Source: Rostratula benghalensis (taxonomy: Eukaryota; Chordata; Aves; Charadriiformes; Rostratulidae). From it: 64,000 nucleotides of DNA. A model generated the notes under the pieces. That model saw nothing but the letters and a program-made list of their open reading frames with translations. It did not search any database and had not been told where the DNA came from. A program made the position numbers and the translations under genes. The stretch's first letter is position 1. Each line of letters starts with the position of its first letter. This document shows positions 46,160-57,944 of this stretch, in pieces. Location: positions 502,532-566,531 of the forward strand of contig VXAI01000379.1 in assembly GCA_013399305.1 (NCBI GenBank), written 5' to 3'.

Positions 46160-49100
46160 CTGCAGGGGGAGGGGAAGGAGACCAAAACAACCAAAAGGAC
46201 ACTTAATGGAAGATAAAAGAGGCTGAACAACTACTGCCTTACGCTAACAACCTTGGAGGATATTATGGCATTCAGCAATTTAATACTACATGTACAGTCA
46301 ACAAACCAGTCCTTTTTGCACAAGACTATTGTGAACTCCATGTGATATCCAGAGTTGCTCTGCTGTTCTCAAATTCAAGTTATTGAAAGGATTATTCAGG
46401 TACAGTAAAAACATTCTGAATTTAACCCCAGGGAGGAAAAGAAAAAGTTTGTATTTTAGGTACATAGTTATCACTCTGCTAACACATAACAATCTGCTTT
46501 CTCACTATAAACAAAAAAAACAAGTAAAATTTGTATTCTAGAAGTGTACTTTACCAGTAATTAGTTGCTTGTACACTTCATCAGGACGAAATTACCAGAC
46601 AAAATAAGAATATGGCTTTTCACTCATATCCAGCTACTATTTTAGTGACAAAGAGCTCTTTCATTACTGCCAAGGGAGCAACTTACCTTTCTTTTTGGTA
46701 TCACAGGATATATGCATCATTTCTGCATATTACAACAGAAATTTAAATCCATAAGCAGAATATACTGACATCTGGCCTTTTCCCAACAATTTAATACAAC
46801 AGTAGGGCCTACGTTGTGTTGTTTAACAAAAAAACCAGCAAGATATGTACATTCTGAAGAAAAGATCAATTCCTATTTTGTTTACATTCTCTCACCTTCT
46901 CTGATACAGTGTCTTCTGAAGGTTTGGCTGGAGGCTCAAGGATTAGTGGAACAAACAGTGTTAAGGGTTCTTCTTGATTCTCAGACTGCAGTTTCAATTC
47001 ATCACTTAGAACTTCATTTGCTGTTTCCTCTTCAGGCGGAAGTGAGGTCTTACCAGTTTCTTCTCTTACCTCACCATTAAGAGGTTCCGATGGAGTTTCC
47101 TAAAAAAATCACATTTCTAAATCAAGATTATGCCCAACCATTGATCCCCAACATTAGTGGATGTATCCATGAGCTAAATCTGCAGCTTAATGTGAGAAGC
47201 TCAGGTACCCAGACACGTGTACTAATAAAACAGAGCTTAGTGCAGAGCAGGTAGCTTAACCAGAGTATTAGCTTGGTGCCAGCACTTGCACTAAGTTTCT
47301 GACCACAGCTTACACTGCTAGGAATCCAGCCAAGCAGTTCTTATGTATCACAGAAGCAGACACACTGCAGTCATTCCTTGATCCTAACAGAGTGTAAGAT
47401 CTACTCTCTCACTCATCAGTAAGAGCCTAAAACCCTCGTGGCATCTCTAAGCTCAAATGGTACTCACAGAATTCCAGCTGTTACCAAGCTGTAGATAAAA
47501 GTTGGATTTAAGTATCAAAGCAAATAAGCTTTAAGTGGAGAAGAGCCAACAGTAGACGCTATACGATAGCTGAAGCATACCAGCTACTGGCTTCTTCAAA
47601 GGAACTTTTTTTCCTTAAAGAAATTGGAGATAATGGATCACATCTAGGCCTTACTCCAGTGCTCCAGAATATGCAAGCAGGACAAATCAATTAAAAATAC
47701 CGGCTGGTATACAAGCTGGAAATTCACCTCACTGAAGATCCTACAAACTCTATTGTTCAAAGCAAGTATAATGTATACTAGGCTTAGCTTCTCAGATACA
47801 CTTCTCAATGAAGCATCAGTACAAAAAAATATGTATGAATTAATAGTCACACAGATCAAGGCAGCGAAATCCAGATTTACCAGAAACTGTAGCTGTGTTC
47901 CAAACACAATCGCTATCACACCCAGCTCACCTCTTTCTCACTCTGTTTCTCAGGGGTTGATACAGGTAGCTCTGCTTCTGATACAGACTGGCCCTCATTT
48001 TCAACAATCATTTCCTCATCCTTCTCAACAGTATTCTCCTCAAGTACTTCTATTAAGTCTTCAGAGCTTTCAGATGTGCGAGCAGGAATTTCCACCCTGT
48101 AACAGTTAAGTTATTGCCTTTAGTCTTCTAGATTAATACATAATTTTGGTGATCTCATCAGGGCAATTCTCATGACCAATTATGAAGTACTGTATCATAT
48201 GCTTGCCATAGGAAACAAGCATCCATAAAACTAAATATATCTAAAAATAGATAACTCTTCATCAGGGAAAAAAAAAACAAACATCAACTAGGAAAACTTG
48301 CTTTGGTAATTATAAAATGAAGACATCTATCTCACTTCGATTTTATAAGAATAAGAGTTATACATTTGTTTGTTACTTTAAGTGTAGAAAGTACTAATCC
48401 ATTACCTATTTGAAAGCCACAAAAGGGTAAGGAAGCAACTTCTTCCACCCAGCTGCAGAAACAGTTTAAAATTACTGAGTTATAAAAGCAAATATATAAT
48501 CATTGAATATACATATTACAAAGACCATGACTGTAAAAATAATTCAAGGCAGTAAAATCATGATGGCTGAAGAAAATTCAGTTGGCTAGAGAGTAAATTA
48601 GCAAATAGCTAAAGATAAAGCTCTGATGCACCTGCTGGGTAGTTCTCATTTTTGAGATAAAACTTAGATGAACTGGAATTATTCCAAACAAGCAAAGAAA
48701 AGAGTACATGCAATAGATTTGCAGGAAACTGCAACCCCAGGCAGCATCAAACCATGCTATTTGGCCTGTCTGAACCAGCTTAGGGCCATACACCAGCGCC
48801 GTATCTTTGTAGCTCCACAAAGCAATTTAAACAAGAATTTGGCTGTATCTAGCTGAAGACCTTAGTTTCACATAAAAAAACCACAAAAACATTCCAAACC
48901 AAAGACACCCAGTCAACCGATTTTGTTTAAAGAAACCTAATGAAAAGTTTGAGGGATTTCCTAGAAAAATAATCAGGTTATCTTCAGTTCTTCAAAAAAG
49001 GGTGTTTGGGTTGCAGTGAGGATTTTTTGGAAGAGACAGAGAGGGGGAGAGACAGACAGGGTGGAGGGGTGAGCAGTGTGTGTCTAGAAGTATACATATA

Positions 49101-52100
49101 CTCACTCACAGTCCAGGGAAGGAAGGAGCCATTTATTCATTTATTTAAAATAGCCACAGTTCTGCTTTCTGGATGGAAGCCAGAATTAATTAGTACTTCA
49201 GGCCCTGTACTGTATACATTGTTATGGCACTCAAGTGGCATAATACTTCACATCCCCATTTGACAGTTATTACACAACATAAAATCCATTAAACTGCATA
49301 TAACATTTCTTCCCTCCCCCCCCGGATGTAAGTTCGTATATGCTGGTTTTAAGTAACAGTTTGTCTCAACAAAGGACTTTATTTTGAAGACCGGTGGCTC
49401 CTTCTATCTCTTATTATTAAGCATTAAAAGCAGTAACCATCTCAAACTAAACAGTCAGACCTCATTTAACTGCAATATGCCACCATAACAAGAGGTCAGG
49501 AAGGGACCTTCTCTGAAGATCACACATAGTGCTGTTGATACTTGTCCAGTTTCATTACCACAAGAAACGATGCTGTATGAATACAGATGGTTTTACAGAC
49601 AGACTCAGTTATGATAGAACATCCTCAGCCCTCACTGTTTTCTTACTGTTACCTCCAGTGTCTGCTGAGGTTTCAGAGAGGCTACATTTTGGTGCAATCA
49701 CTCTTCAGGTAAGGTATCAATTTTCTCTCACATCAGGTTTTATTTTTAGAAATTAAAATCAAAAAAGTAAAGTAGGAAGAAAGGAGAAAAAATACCCAGT
49801 AGCACACTGTGAGACGCTGATGTAGTTTGTGGCTATCCAAGCAACAAAATAAGAAATTGGTAAAATACAGGCTCCTCTACCTGCTTTCTGACACACAGGA
49901 AGCATTTTCCTCAATTCCTTTGGAAGTTTCCGGTTGCAATTCCTTGCCATTTTTTCTTATTCTGGGACGTTTTAAATGAGTGCCTCGTGTCCAGATGGGA
50001 ACAGGAGCTACATTAGAGTCTTCAGAAAATAAATTAAAACAGAATAAATGCAAGTGAACCAATGCAGTCTAAGATTTATCTGCGCTTCCCGCCCCCCCCC
50101 GATCTTCTACTAAAGCAACTGCGCACAAGTAAAAGAACATTTCACTGTGCTGTTTTTTTTCCTGAACACACACATAATCTTTACCAACATTCCTAACAAT
50201 TTTATCTGAACTCCTCTAGAAGATTTGAGTTAAGCCTCTGCATTTTAGAGGACGGCAGGTTTTTATACATTTTGCAGATGAATATGTTAAGATTGAAAAC
50301 AGTGGAAGACCTTGCTTTTAATCCATGGTAATCACAGTACTGATAATTAAGGTTATTTTTACCTTCAGATGTGCTTGCATCAACATTTGTTGATTCTTTA
50401 CTTTGAGATTCAACCTGTGAAGCAGAAGCAAAGCTAATATTATTCCAGACACTTCTGAACAATGTAACAATGCTACAAAAAAAAAAGTATCACTTTCTGG
50501 TAAAAGCCATGGGTTCTGTCAGACTGTCTGCAAGAGACAAAAAAGTACAAGTTCCCTATGTAACCCTGCATTGCTCTTTGAGAACCTGAAACAGCAATAT
50601 CTAGCAAGCGTAACATACAGTTGATCAACTTAGTGATCTTACTGATGTGCTGAAATCCTTAATTTCTTAAGTTCAGAAATGCGTTCTTTTGTAGACATTT
50701 AAAAATATCTACTGAACACAAATAATGGGTAACTGAAGTCAGAAAGCTAGGACAAGACACATTATGAAGCTTAAAAGCTCTCACGTCTTTTTAATCAAAG
50801 AATTTTTTAGGTTGGAAAAGACCTTTAAGACTACAAAGTCCAACCATTAACCTAGTACTGCCAAGTCCACCACTAAACCATGCCAATGAGCACCACATCT
50901 ACACATCTTTTAAATACCTTCAGGTATGGTGATTCAACTATTTCCCTGGGCAGCCTGTTCCAGCACTTGACAACCCTTTCCAATTTTTCCTAATATCAAA
51001 TCTAAACCTTGCCTGTAACTTGAGGCCATTTCCTATCACCTGTTACTTGGGAGAAGGGACAGACCCCTGCCTCACTACAACCTCCTTTCAAGGAGTTGTA
51101 GGGAGCAATAAGGTCTTCCCTCAGCATCCTCTTCTCCTGGCTGAACAACACCAGGTCCCTCAGCTGCTTCTCATAAGGCTCATGACCCTTCACCAGCTTC
51201 ATTGCTTTTCTTGGGCATGCTCCAGCACCTCCATGTCTACGTGCCCCGAACTGAACACAGTAATATATGGATGACAGTCTGTGTACCTACACTTGGCTGT
51301 GTTTCTAGCTCAGTCTTCTGTCCACTAGCTTCAGATACTGCTACAGACTGCTGCAGATTACTGTCTGCTTGGTAACTCTCCTCTTCTTCCTGTGAGGCTT
51401 CTGCTGTTGAGATTTAAAAGAGGAAACAGGGAAATGGAAAATTACAGTACCTTCATATAACAGTTAACCATTACAAACATGAGCTCAGATCTCAGGACAA
51501 CTAAAATCTTTCTGCTAGTTTTCATGAGCAGTGTTCACAGGACTCAGTGAGCTTGTAGAGTGTTTGTTCAACTTTTACAAGGTGCCAGAAGAAAAAAAAA
51601 AAGCATCCATACCTGCCAGTTGGAGCTTCTTCTCATTTTGCATCATAGCCATAATATTTGATCTCTGAAACCAACATCCTGGTCCCTCCACTTCCCACAA
51701 AAGTTTATGATCCCCAGGGTACTTCTCAAGATATTGCTTACAAGCTGAACAAACATAAAACCAACTATATTATACATACTATATACTTGGCTGTATGTCA
51801 GTTTCAAAACTTCATGAGAAATCAGTTTAATTTGCAATCTTCCATCATACACATAAACCACAACAGAAAGAACTGTTCAACCAAACACTTAAGTCTGAAA
51901 CAAACATAATACTTTACTTATCCTTCTGAAAAAAATATTTCTTCAGGTTTAAGCATTTTCCATTATTACCTGAAGCCTAACAAACCAGGTCTAGTCAGAG
52001 CTACGAACAGACAGAGGTACTTGGAAAAGCAGGAAGTGTCCAGTGGCTAAGAAGGCCACATGAAAGTGTTCATAGAAAGACGCTTCACAGATGGCCTAAG

Positions 52101-55100
52101 AATTAAAACAAACCTTGAGAAACAGTAAAGGAAATGTGCTTCTTGCCTGAGCATTGTCCCAAGCAATACTGTTTCCAGAATGTGTGTCATTTCTTAGATA
52201 ACATAACCTTCTTGGGTTGCTAATGGCAGAGACCTAACTTAGAACTGTGCCACCTTATTCCCAAATTAAAGCATAGTCTAGTGTATTCATTTGACCAAAA
52301 ATTCAGAGCAAGCATGAATTAAATGACATGACACTTGGGAGTGAGCAACAAAAAGGCACTACAAAGACAACACCCATTAGATCACACACAAACTTATCAG
52401 CCCATCCTGGAGGCTTGGGGGAATACAGTGGTAAGCATCACAGTGGCAGAGAGCCAATGGAGTTCCAACAGTCTAATCTCATGTATAGGATTAAAAATCT
52501 AATCTGGAACTACTTGTATTTTAAACAAATCAGAATTTTTAACCTCCACTGAAGAGCAGAACTTTAAATACAAAAACTGAGCATGCAGCCACATGGAGCT
52601 TGAATGACAGCACTCATTTGGTCATGGAAAGAAAGCACAAAGAAGAGCAGAAGAATAAATTAAGGAGATTGCCTGTGTATGTGAAGGATGACAGCGGGTA
52701 TCTCAAGCCGAGAGGGCCTTCAGTAAAGGATTTCACAAAGTCTTCCAATATCATTAGTCCAGAGTCTTTCCCACGATGCTTCTTTCTCACAAATATTGTG
52801 TCTAGCACTGGCAGATAATAAGTCTGATTACGGTAAGTGCTACAAATGCTTCCTGAAATAATGAGGGGGGAAAATATCCATCACTACTTTGGCATTGACA
52901 TGCTGCAGCGTGGACTTTAGCATATTCAAATAAAGACTTTTATAACTTATAGAAGTATACCAAACTGTTACTTAAAGTTATGTAGGAAATTATAAAAATA
53001 ATTTATAACATTCATTACAAATTAATAACTGCCATCAGCCATTTGTTGGTTCTTTGGGCAACCTTCATAAATGTTGCCAAGACATTATCAATAGATAAGT
53101 TAAAAAAAAGTCTGCAGTACCAGAAAAGAATAGCAGAGATAGAGAGGAAGGCTCACTTTGAAATCTCACTACATAATTCTAGGAAAAGGAAAACTACACT
53201 AGAAATTAAGCTAAAAAGATAAAGGAGGAAGAAACAAAATTCTTGAGTTGCACTCTGATGTAGATTATATAACTCCTCAGGTCAGATAGGAGGATAATTC
53301 AGCTCATTAAGGACCAAAACATTAATTCCAATTTTTAAGTGAAACCACAAAAAAAATCCTCAGATATTTTACACTGGAATTTCCCCATAAACACATCATC
53401 CATAACTAAATAAAGATGAAATAGACAGTCAAAACATGTAAATAGTTCAGTATCAGAGGATTCAAAGGGTAGCTATGGACTCAGTGGTGACAATGGGATG
53501 CCATCTAATGGCATTACATAGCCTATCAGCTAAGTGTTTTACCTTTAGGTTTAACAGAATAGAAGCCAACAGCCTCTCCTTTTTTCCACAAGATCTTAGC
53601 GTAGTCATTGCTACCATGACAGAGAAATGGGATCTCATTTCCTCCCATTTCTTGTGTCCGATAGATAATCCTATTCAGAACATACAGCACAATCCTCTCT
53701 CCAACAGATTTCACCTAAGGAAACACAGAAGAACAATTAGGAAGAGCGGTCAGATCAGTTACTACTCACACATCAGGGACCTTATTTGTCAAAATTGCCA
53801 GTTAACACAGCTGCAGAGGTAGTCAAGAGAAGCTGTAAACACTAAAGCAGGATGAAGCTCTGGGGTTTGTCTGAGGGAAAGGAGATGCTCAGAAGCCATA
53901 TCTATGGATTAAATATAAAGCATAGACAGATGGTATTTTCACAACTTTAATGTCACTCCTACACCAATGGTAAAAGCTAAGAGAACTGCTGAGAATGAGG
54001 CAGTGGGCTGTTGTTTTTTTGGGTTTTTTTTAATTTTTACTCAAAGCTATTTTTGGATTAAGAAACATTCACCAAACACAGAGGCAGTACGCTAGCCTCA
54101 GAATTCCCACGCTAGCAGGTAACTGGAGTCCTACAAAGGAGTAGTGAGGAGCCCCACAGCGTAGCAGGGCTTGGCACATTCTGTCACTGCTGATAGTGGC
54201 AGGCATCAGGACATGATGCAGTGGAAGAGCTAGTTACAATAGTTTCTGTGGCATAAAACTAGGAACTCAGTATCTCAGTCCTGCAGGATCACTTTTACAT
54301 ATGAAACACAAGCCCACCACTCTCCTACCCACTGTGAAGGAAGAATGGAGGAATCGTGTTCTCTTCCCAATGCCCAGCCTTGGCTACTCTCCCTGTAAAA
54401 GATTCAGCTTTTGCTATTTAATCACCAACGTACCATTAAGGAGGACATGGAAAACAAGGCTACATACCAAATTCTCTAGAGCAAGTTAAAAAAAATACAA
54501 AAATCAAAGATGAGTGCCCAGGTTCCATAAGCAGGTAGAGAGAAATTAGACTCCTGGAAAAATACTGATTTCCAGTATTGGAAAAAACCCAAAACTCCAT
54601 GTTACATAGGTGTCAGTAATGGCAACAAAGGTCAATGATGAGCACTAAAGCAAGTAACAGGCAACTAACTTTTCCAAATCTCATGTATTGCCACTGCAAG
54701 CCACCAGCTCCAACTTGCCTCTGTCAAACCAGTTGTCAACAATTTTTTCACCTTACCAGTCTCCTCATAAGACCAATAGGGATTGCTATAGTACAATGCA
54801 CCACTCTTAAGACATTTCAATACAACCAAACATAGAATGCTCTAAGAGTAAAGAAAATTCTTCATTAACATCTAGACAGCTTACATATAAAGCTACTGTT
54901 CAAAAGCCCCTCTTGATGTAGGTATTTTCTCAACCAAGTTCCCTTTTCCGTAGTACCTACTCCTCTGTTCTCATTTATGTTGGTTTTGAGTCGAGACAAC
55001 CAAGTAATTTCTGAACGAAATTAAAAAACATAACATCTTGCACACTAGCTGTTTGCCATTGCTTGTCCTTTTCTTGAAGGCTATTAATTATTGCTAGGTG

Positions 55101-57944
55101 AATGTTGGTGTGCTTTACCTGATGAAGACCCTGTCTAGCAGGGACAGATGTTCTCACAATGTCATCAATTGACCACCACTGGCCAGCAAGATACAGGGCT
55201 ACAGCTTGAAAGAAACAAGGGGAAATAAGAAGTTAGTGATTCTTACCATGCTAAAAGAAATGTATTAAAGCCGCTAAACGATTAGGAATAACACTGTAAA
55301 AACCATGTCAAGCGCCTTCTAGTTGGCACTCTATTAGTGTAGCTCTTACTACAACAAATGTGGTGCTATACATTCTCCTACGTGCTATGCTCCCTAGTCC
55401 AACACTTGTTCAAAAACTGAGAACAATAAAATCAAACACAGATTTTATGCAGTATGACATCCAGAAACTGCTTTTCAGACATAAGCACTATCCTTCACCC
55501 CTGTGCTCTATCACTCCTTCCCCTAAAAACTGGGCCTGTCAAGAGAAGTCTCATTCATACATGTATTGCAGTTTTGAGTTGCTAATGGATATTGATATTG
55601 AAACTATGCAAATTTCAGGGAGTTAGATGAATGTAAAAAGGCTGGCAGGCATGTGATCAGCAATCAGGAAGCATCTCATATAGGGGCATTTGCAGCAAGC
55701 TTGGCAATCTCATACATGGCATTACATGGAAAGAGAAGGAAACACGGAAGACCAGACGGGAAGGAAGAAAGTGAGGAACTCGCCCCTAAAACCAGTGAGA
55801 TGTCACATCAGCCTGTTAGGACTTAGGAGCTATGTTAGGACTTAAAGCTAAAGACAAATTCACACTTGATGCTGATCAACCACTGCTAGTAAAGAGCATC
55901 TAAATTAAAAGGGCTCTGTGAATGCTTAATAAATGCCCTTTGGACAAGTGAGGTGTAAATTAAGATAGCCAGAGATCAAGATTCAAATTAGCACCTTGTT
56001 ATTTTGCTACATATCTTCTGAATTCAGCGGATCCAGTTCTACTCCAAATAGTTTGCAAATAACTTGTGCATATGAATCCACAACAAAAATAAGAGTATGG
56101 GAACAACAACATAGTGAACAACAAATGCAAATGTAGCAAAGTTATGAGCTACATGAGCATGGAATGAGCAAGGGCCTGGTTACATGTATTTGTCACAGAA
56201 AAAGAAACAGCAATACAAAGATTAAAATCTTAAAATTAAACCTGTGAGCAAGTCCCCTGGTGCAAACAAGGCAAGAATTTTGTGTGTCTGTTCTTCACCA
56301 TAGAGAGGAACGAAGCCCACAGTTGTCAACCTAATAGGAATCTGAAACAACAGTGTACAATACTTCAGCAGACTCTTACTAGTAAATAAACACAGTAAAA
56401 AAAGGTATAAATACACAACAAATGTTTAGCAGGGATAAAGCAAGAGGGAAGATTGAAAACCAAGTGCTTAGCAGTTAACTGTGAACTGTAAAGGATGAGC
56501 ATCAGACCCCCAAGCCTTTACTTTAGGAAGAAATGTTTAAAGACAGGCTATAGCTCTGGCAGATTGAGCTACAGCAATTTATACTGTTACATCTCTCTGC
56601 TGTTGGCAATTTGCATTCATGTGCACAACTGAAATAAGGTGTATAAAGAGCCAGAAGTATGTGCACTTCAACTTCCCCAGCTGTGCAAGCTGTCAAACCC
56701 AACAGAAGAACAAGGCAGGCAGACAAGCACAGAAGCAAATTGGCACAGCAGAACTGGTGTTCGTTAACACAAGCCCTAATGCGCTAAAGGTGGGAATGCT
56801 GGATTCAAAAGGTTTTATCCCCTTGAATTACACACATTTTAGAAATTTCAGTTGTCTGCTTGATTTCCCCTCAGGAACAACATGGGAAAGGTAAAATCAA
56901 TCCACTTTTCAGGACTTGAGTACCTTTGTGGAAATGCACGTTGATATTCTAAGTCACATTTCCAATATTTAATGCATAAAAACTAGAAAGACATTAATGG
57001 TGTGGTAAATAGACTTGCTTATACCCAGTTTAAGTTAAGCTAATATGCTGTGCCACAAACAAGGGTGATAATACAGATATTTAGGCAAACACCTGCAGAA
57101 GTGCAGGAAAGTACCTAAGACTCTGCTTCTGCAAGGGAATCTGCAGCATTGACCTTGTGTTCCCATAGAGAATCCTCTCAGCTCACTTATTCATTAAGCT
57201 TACAGCCCATGGTTTTTATTGGTACTAGACACATTCAGCTAGAGACAGATCCAACATGGACCAACTTATAACACAAGGGATAAGTGTTAAAACATGAAGT
57301 GTAACATCCAGCCTCTAGTAGAGCTCCCAATTAACAGCAGGGGGAGTTTTTCCAAATAAGAAAAGATTGGCCTCTTAAATTAGTGAAACTTGCTAATCAT
57401 GAACTGAACCCAGCAGTGAAGAACACTGAAAGACTGACATTCTGAAGTTAACTGGGTCTTTTTGTAAATCATGAACCCCTTAGTTATGATGACAGATTTG
57501 ACTGCATGATTTAGTGCTCTTTAGGAAAGTGCTTGACTCTTCAGTTGATATTTTAAGGTTGGGTTTTTTAAATTACTTAATGCATATGGATCCATTGCCT
57601 AGAAGCAGCAGTCACTGATACACACATGTAAAGCCAGTTACAGAACAAAAAAAAGTAGAACACACACCACACAACTAGGAAATTTGGAAAATATAAAAGC
57701 TTTGCTAAAATAATTATGTAATTCAATTGTTATAGACTAAAAGATCTCAAATATCCAGATCTACAGGTACATCAGGAAAACTCATACTAAGGTATTTGCT
57801 GGTTCTTACTTTCCTGCGGTCTGGCAGAGACAAGAATTCAAGACGGTTTGGATTCCTACACCGAAGGTCAGCCAAGTATTCCTCTGCTGAGCTCTCCAAG
57901 TCCTCATGACTGTAGCTGTTCAACTTATCCACAGGGAAAGACAT
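45623..57944 (-). CDS. FAM169A: FAM169A (SLAP75), soluble lamin-associated protein
   Basis: Nuclear-envelope/lamina-associated protein of unclear biochemical role. Twelve coding exons total 2016 nt, 671 aa plus stop (human 670), in frame throughout: 57810-57944, 56242-56341, 55119-55204, 53543-53714, 52673-52852, 51613-51744, 51291-51403, 50363-50414, 49881-50019, 47931-48096, 46896-47099, 45623-46159. Residues 1 to about 265 form a folded N-terminal region: [54 protein letters not shown], a GNAT-like [20 protein letters not shown], and the [16 protein letters not shown] block. Residues from about 270 on are very Glu/Ser-rich, probably disordered, and end in a basic tail [14 protein letters not shown] that could be a nuclear localisation signal. 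The intron between exons 5 and 6 is predicted to be GC-AG. The start codon lies one base after a likely acceptor, so at least one untranslated exon lies further right, possibly outside the window. Confidence 0.93.
46160..46895. other. FAM169A intron between coding exons 11 and 12
   Basis: 0.7 kb, no recognisable feature. The introns at 47100-47930 and 48097-49880 likewise show only A+T-rich sequence. Confidence 0.5.
46896..47099 (-). CDS. FAM169A: FAM169A coding exon 11
   Basis: Encodes [20 protein letters not shown], then [20 protein letters not shown] at the end; 68 codons, phase 0 at both ends; donor gtgaga. Confidence 0.87.
47931..48096 (-). CDS. FAM169A: FAM169A coding exon 10
   Basis: Encodes [20 protein letters not shown], then [20 protein letters not shown] and [10 protein letters not shown]; donor gtgagc. 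Strongly acidic. Confidence 0.87.
49881..50019 (-). CDS. FAM169A: FAM169A coding exon 9
   Basis: Encodes [20 protein letters not shown] then [20 protein letters not shown]; a basic [10 protein letters not shown] patch within the acidic half is a second possible nuclear signal. Confidence 0.87.
50363..50414 (-). CDS. FAM169A: FAM169A coding exon 8
   Basis: Small 52-nt exon encoding [17 protein letters not shown] and the first base of Asp; acceptor cttcacag, donor gtaaaa. Confidence 0.85.
50795..51266 (-). mobile_element. CR1 LINE fragment in FAM169A intron 7
   Basis: 3' end at about 50800 (TTTAGGTTGGAAAAGACCTT); minus-strand codons [20 protein letters not shown] show degraded ORF2. Sense to FAM169A. 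Its truncated 5' end stops about 25 bases from the exon 7 splice donor. Confidence 0.92.
51291..51403 (-). CDS. FAM169A: FAM169A coding exon 7
   Basis: Encodes [20 protein letters not shown] then [17 protein letters not shown]; start of the acidic disordered half. Donor gtaggt; a CR1 begins about 25 bases into the intron. Confidence 0.85.
51613..51744 (-). CDS. FAM169A: FAM169A coding exon 6
   Basis: Encodes [20 protein letters not shown] then [20 protein letters not shown]; acceptor tttgttcag, chosen over a nearer AG because it restores YTACKQY. Donor gtatgg. Confidence 0.9.
52673..52852 (-). CDS. FAM169A: FAM169A coding exon 5 (GNAT-like motif; GC donor)
   Basis: Encodes [20 protein letters not shown], then [20 protein letters not shown] and [15 protein letters not shown]. 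Acceptor cattatttcag. The donor reads CAG|GCAATC, a predicted GC donor; no GT nearby keeps the conserved YTACKQY junction. Confidence 0.9.
53543..53714 (-). CDS. FAM169A: FAM169A coding exon 4
   Basis: Encodes [20 protein letters not shown], then [20 protein letters not shown] and [16 protein letters not shown]; donor gtaaaa. Confidence 0.93.
53715..55118. other. FAM169A intron between coding exons 3 and 4
   Basis: 1.4 kb; T-rich tract near 54013-54040, no transposon recognised. The introns at 55205-56241 and 56342-57809 are similar. Confidence 0.5.
55119..55204 (-). CDS. FAM169A: FAM169A coding exon 3
   Basis: Encodes [20 protein letters not shown] then PARQGLHQ; acceptor tttctttcaag, donor gtaaag. 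Confidence 0.93.
56242..56341 (-). CDS. FAM169A: FAM169A coding exon 2
   Basis: Encodes [20 protein letters not shown] then [13 protein letters not shown]; donor gtttaa is weak but homology supports the junction. Confidence 0.92.
57810..57944 (-). CDS. FAM169A: FAM169A coding exon 1 (start)
   Basis: Encodes [20 protein letters not shown], then [20 protein letters not shown] and PDRRK; acceptor ttctcaaaag one base before the ATG, donor gtaaga. Confidence 0.92.

Noticed and set aside
51737..51744. Acceptor GTAAG|CAATAT at 51736 for FAM169A exon 6
   Set aside because: It would lose Ala-Cys-Lys of the conserved YTACKQY. The acceptor eight bases further up restores these residues and has a better pyrimidine tract.
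52673..52807. FAM169A exon 5 starting at 52807 (CTGCCAG acceptor)
   Set aside because: The frame also joins, but the conserved residues GSIC...YLPV would be missing; the acceptor at 52852 recovers them.
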